DNA from: Pandoraea sp. ASV26 | Lineage (GTDB): Bacteria; Pseudomonadota; Gammaproteobacteria; Burkholderiales; Burkholderiaceae | Length of the DNA stretch: 54,217 nt | Direction: 5' to 3' | Assembly (NCBI RefSeq): GCF_016428915.1 | Contig: NZ_JAELTP010000030.1 | Coordinates: 1-54,217 of the forward strand | Shown here: piece after piece, positions 51,604-54,217 of the stretch | Layout of the letters: each line of letters opens with the position of its first letter | How positions within the stretch are numbered: the first letter of the stretch is position 1 | Notes under the pieces: generated by a model | The model's input: the letters and a program-made list of their open reading frames with translations, nothing else | The model's database searches: none | What the model was told of the DNA's origin: nothing | Position numbers and translations under genes: made by a program

Positions 51604-52353
51604 ATGCGTATAGGAATGTCACTTATGTTTAGGTCGATCAAACAATCCGCACTGATGATGAAATCCGACAGCAATCTAATTAGCCTGATAGAAAATTTCC
51701 CGGTCCCGGCGAGCCTTAAAGAATCCGATGCCGGACGATATGTGATTAACAACGTTCACAATCTCAGGCAGTTTGGTGTTGGAGATTGGAGAGATATCGC
51801 GGGATTGAAAATTCAGGACATTGCGTTTCCCAAGACGGAATTAGGCAGGCGGTATGCGAGATCGGTGGAAGCACTTGACGTCGCCACACGAGAAGCGAAA
51901 TCTCCCTTTACCCGAAGGAGTCGTTTTGTCGACTACTGCGGAAATGTACAAATGGATGAGATGACAAAATTCCCGATATTTGGATCCAACGGTAATGTTA
52001 TCGGCATCGTTACCTATCGTCGGGACGTGACAAGAACACTTCCGCCAATTCGCATTTACCAGCTTCACAGATATTTCCATCCGGTTGCCGAAGCGATCAA
52101 GCGGTCATTGGTTTTCTTTGGTGTTGAGACGCATTTCCTGTTTCCGCCTACGGAAGCGCAGATTCGCACATTCCTGCTCAGATCTGAGCTTTACTCCAAC
52201 AAGGAAATAGCCAGATTCATGGGGGTCTCTGACAGAACCGTCGAGTGTCATTGCGCCGCCCTGCGAAACAAGATTGTGGGTGGAGATCTTGCGAACGTCA
52301 TACTTATCCTCAAGAGAAATATCTCATGCGACGAAAATTCAACCCAATACTGA
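51604..52353 (+). CDS. PAS-like/LuxR-type helix-turn-helix regulator
   Basis: 249 residues from ATG 51604; ATG 51616 and ATG 51625 are alternatives. Residues about 25-140 resemble a PAS sensor (LIENFPVPASLKESDAGRYV, FPIFGSNGNVIGIVTYRRDV). The C-terminal winged part is a LuxR helix-turn-helix: FLLRSELYSNKEIARFMGVSD and RTVECHCAALRNKI. It lacks a receiver domain, so it probably binds a ligand or flavin/haem-like cofactor directly. The MFS gene starts inside its 3' end (28-base overlap), pointing to control of that transporter. The gene is visibly AT-richer than its surroundings, a sign of transfer. Confidence 0.8.
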   Translation: MRIGMSLMFRSIKQSALMMKSDSNLISLIENFPVPASLKESDAGRYVINNVHNLRQFGVGDWRDIAGLKIQDIAFPKTELGRRYARSVEALDVATREAKSPFTRRSRFVDYCGNVQMDEMTKFPIFGSNGNVIGIVTYRRDVTRTLPPIRIYQLHRYFHPVAEAIKRSLVFFGVETHFLFPPTEAQIRTFLLRSELYSNKEIARFMGVSDRTVECHCAALRNKIVGGDLANVILILKRNISCDENSTQY

Positions 52354-53630
52354 AAATCGCATTAACGGCAAATACGATCGAATGGTTTGAGTTCTCGCTC
52401 ACCGCATTTATGGCGTTGGAAATCGGCCGACTTTTCTTTCCGACCGCGAGCGACAAGACTGCACTGATGCTTAGTTTTCTGGTGTTTGCGAGCAGTTACC
52501 TGGCTCGCCCCTTGGGCAGCATATTTTTTGGAATTATGGGGAATCGGCGCGGCACAGGTTCGGCGCTAAAACTGAGCCTGCTTGGGATGGCGATCCCTGC
52601 ATCGCTGATCGCGTTCTTGCCGACTTATCAGACAGCGGGGTATGTGGCGACAGCTTTGTTATTGCTGATGAAACTGATGCAAGGTTTTTGTGCGGGCGGG
52701 GAGACGCCACTAACGGGCTACTACGTGTCGCTAAGCGCAGATGGCAGGAATCGAGGGCTTTACTGTTCGCTCGCTGCCGGTAGCGCCTTCATTGGCATGT
52801 TGCTGGCATCCGGAACAATCTTCGCGTTGCCGTACGTGGCCAATTGGCTGCGTTTGGCAGATTCGCCCGTATCCGCGTATGTGCCTGACACGTGGCGATG
52901 GCCGTTTCTGCTTTGCATCCCGTTGTCGATCCTGGTCTATTTTCTGCGCTCATCGATCGCAGTCGATCGGAAACCGCCAACGCTTGTCGCTTCTCGCTCG
53001 CGCACGGCAACGCCGCTGGTGCAAGCCTTCATCCTGGTTGGATTCCTGGAGATCGCCATCTATGCGTTGTTCGTGTGGATGCCCAGCTATTTGCATACCT
53101 ACCTGGGGGTATCCAAGTCGGACGCTCGCTTGTCAAACGTCGCAGCGCTACTGATCATGTTCGTCTCGATCGTGGTGTCAGGCTACGTCTCGCGCTTCAT
53201 AGACGCCGCAACGCTCGCCATCATCGGCATCGTTTCTTTGGCGCTTAGCATCTACCCGCTGTTCTACGTTTTACCGCAGGGCGATTTCGTGACGCTGATG
53301 GCAGTTCAGGCGGCCTTCGGCATCATGACGGGATGCCTGTGCGGCGTAATTTTTGTCGTTATCCCCGACCTGTTCAAGCGTACGTGGGGAGACTTCGGCA
53401 TGGCCGTGACTTACTCATTCGCTACGGCACTTTTGGGCGGAACTGCGCCAGTCGTGTGCGCCTATCTCATCAAAGTCACGGGCCTTCTGAGCGCACCGGC
53501 AATCTACATTGCCGCAAGCGGCTTGTTGGCGGCACCTGTGGCCTATGCCGTCGTCCGGGCGAATCGTCACCCAATACCCCGTCTTCCGAGCGATAGCGCC
53601 GCTAGCTCGTATGCTTCTCAAACCGGATGA
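52326..53630 (+). CDS. MFS transporter, metabolite:H+ symporter (MHS/ProP-like)
   Basis: 434 residues, twelve predicted membrane helices. MHS markers: LTANTIEWFEFSLTAFMALEI (first helix), SSYLARPLGSIFFGIMGNRRG (the loop between helices 2 and 3 with R-P-x-G), LMKLMQGFCAGGETPLTGYYV and the domain-linking TWRWPFLLCIP. The family takes up organic acids, osmoprotectants or similar compounds. ATG 52326 lies within the preceding regulator gene, so translation is coupled. Start chosen because the first helix follows at the expected distance (MRRKFNPILKIALTAN). Eight bases separate it from the ThiE-like gene. Confidence 0.88.
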   Translation: MRRKFNPILKIALTANTIEWFEFSLTAFMALEIGRLFFPTASDKTALMLSFLVFASSYLARPLGSIFFGIMGNRRGTGSALKLSLLGMAIPASLIAFLPTYQTAGYVATALLLLMKLMQGFCAGGETPLTGYYVSLSADGRNRGLYCSLAAGSAFIGMLLASGTIFALPYVANWLRLADSPVSAYVPDTWRWPFLLCIPLSILVYFLRSSIAVDRKPPTLVASRSRTATPLVQAFILVGFLEIAIYALFVWMPSYLHTYLGVSKSDARLSNVAALLIMFVSIVVSGYVSRFIDAATLAIIGIVSLALSIYPLFYVLPQGDFVTLMAVQAAFGIMTGCLCGVIFVVIPDLFKRTWGDFGMAVTYSFATALLGGTAPVVCAYLIKVTGLLSAPAIYIAASGLLAAPVAYAVVRANRHPIPRLPSDSAASSYASQTG

Positions 53631-53638
53631 TGACGTCA

Positions 53639-54217
53639 ATGGAACAGTTCACTCGGCTCCCGCTGACTTATCTGATTACGCCCGAACCGCCCCGAAACGA
53701 GCCGCTGGACGTCTTTATCGCGCAATTGGACTGTGCATTGAGGGCGGGCGTGCGTTTGGTGCAGCTACGCGCGAAGACCGTGACGTCTGCCCAGTACGCC
53801 CGGTTGGCCGAGAAAGCCCTGGCGAGCTGTCGACGCTACGATGCGCGGCTGTTGCTCAATGCGCCGGTAGAGACGGCCGAGGCACTGCAAGCTGATGGCA
53901 TCCACCTCACGAGCACACGGTTGATGGCGTGCAAGACGCGGCCGGTGCCGAGCGGGCAACTCGTGTCAGCCGCCTGTCATGACGCAAGCCAAGTCAGGCA
54001 TGCCAGCGAGATAGGGGTCGACCTGCTGACCATTTCCCCCGTTCTTCCCACGGCGACCCATACCACGGCTGTCCCCCTCGGCTGGTCTCGCTTTCGTGAA
54101 CTGGTGGCGCTGACGCCTGTGCCGGTCTATGCATTGGGCGGAATGTCGCTTGGCACGCTCGCACAGGCTCGTGAAGCGGGGGCACAGGGCATTGCCGCGA
54201 TTCGCGCACTGTGGGGT
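53639..54217 (+). CDS. Thiamine-phosphate synthase-like (ThiE/TenI) protein, cut by right edge
   Basis: 193 codons visible from ATG 53639 (MEQFTRLPLTYLITPEP). A TIM-barrel of the ThiE/TenI superfamily: AGVRLVQLRAKTVTSAQYARL, RLLLNAPVETAEALQADGIHL, LLTISPVLPTATHT and PVPVYALGGMS. The phosphate-binding and pyrophosphate-loop wording is kept in part (SPVLPTATH; ALGGMS), but ThiE's aspartate-rich ND and D positions seem altered (LLNAP instead of INDR), favouring a TenI-like or degenerate ThiE role rather than true thiamine synthesis. It may be the C-terminal domain of a longer protein in other organisms; here it has its own start eight bases after the MFS stop. Confidence 0.75.
   Translation, partial: MEQFTRLPLTYLITPEPPRNEPLDVFIAQLDCALRAGVRLVQLRAKTVTSAQYARLAEKALASCRRYDARLLLNAPVETAEALQADGIHLTSTRLMACKTRPVPSGQLVSAACHDASQVRHASEIGVDLLTISPVLPTATHTTAVPLGWSRFRELVALTPVPVYALGGMSLGTLAQAREAGAQGIAAIRALWG

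Noticed and set aside
1-54217. tRNA, rRNA, CRISPR, insertion sequences, phage or integrase genes, toxin-antitoxin pairs
   Set aside because: Looked for and not seen on either strand.

Overview
The window is GC-rich, densely coded, double-stranded bacterial chromosome. Gene families and codon use point to a betaproteobacterium of the Burkholderiales, and the combination (cyo quinol oxidase, many LysR regulators, giant DUF3739-type haemagglutinin under FecI/FecR control) looks most like Pandoraea or a close relative. That genus call is inference; no rRNA or other marker gene is present. I see no tRNA, rRNA, CRISPR array, insertion sequence or phage.

Layout. 1-2.4 kb: a MarR regulator cut by the left edge, a solute-binding protein, and two decayed genes (an esterase with its middle deleted and a LysR gene that lost its DNA-binding half). 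2.4-7.0 kb: a DeoR regulator facing a permease, a four-carbon acid-sugar kinase and a PdxA2-type dehydrogenase, together a complete short route for D-threonate/erythronate-like acids to dihydroxyacetone phosphate. 7.0-8.9 kb: a LysR/SDR divergent pair. 8.9-13.7 kb: an aromatic-acid-type MFS transporter with two decarboxylase-like enzymes, facing a DNA-binding protein fused to a citrate-synthase fold that seems to have lost its catalytic residues. 13.8-29.6 kb: an STN/TonB-like periplasmic protein, ECF sigma factor, FecR anti-sigma factor, a 4089-residue haemagglutinin-like exoprotein and a second ECF sigma factor.

29.6-42.3 kb is the most interesting part. After a TRIC-type channel gene comes a 25-residue hydrophobic peptide gene with a perfect ribosome site, then (same strand) a MacA-MacB-outer-membrane-channel exporter. 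Converging on it is a response regulator/histidine kinase pair, and behind that pair is an operon of three further peptides of 24, 34 and 24 residues, each with its own strong ribosome site, closed by a strong terminator. The first peptide of each locus shares a C-terminal signature, and both loci carry the same 17-base upstream motif (one mismatch) plus a shared 12-base motif. I read this as one candidate peptide secretion/sensing system. Divergent from the second peptide operon is an autotransporter with a zinc-protease HExxH motif whose ribosome site lies inside a perfect 10-bp stem.

42.6-47.7 kb: cyoABCD (bo3 quinol oxidase) with a LysR gene attached and no cyoE. 47.8-50.8 kb: a secreted protein of unknown function, a nitronate monooxygenase and an EamA transporter. 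51.0-53.6 kb: a less GC-rich patch with an unknown protein, a PAS/LuxR regulator and an MFS transporter, followed by a ThiE/TenI-like gene cut by the right edge. All comparisons were made by eye; no database search or computation was run.
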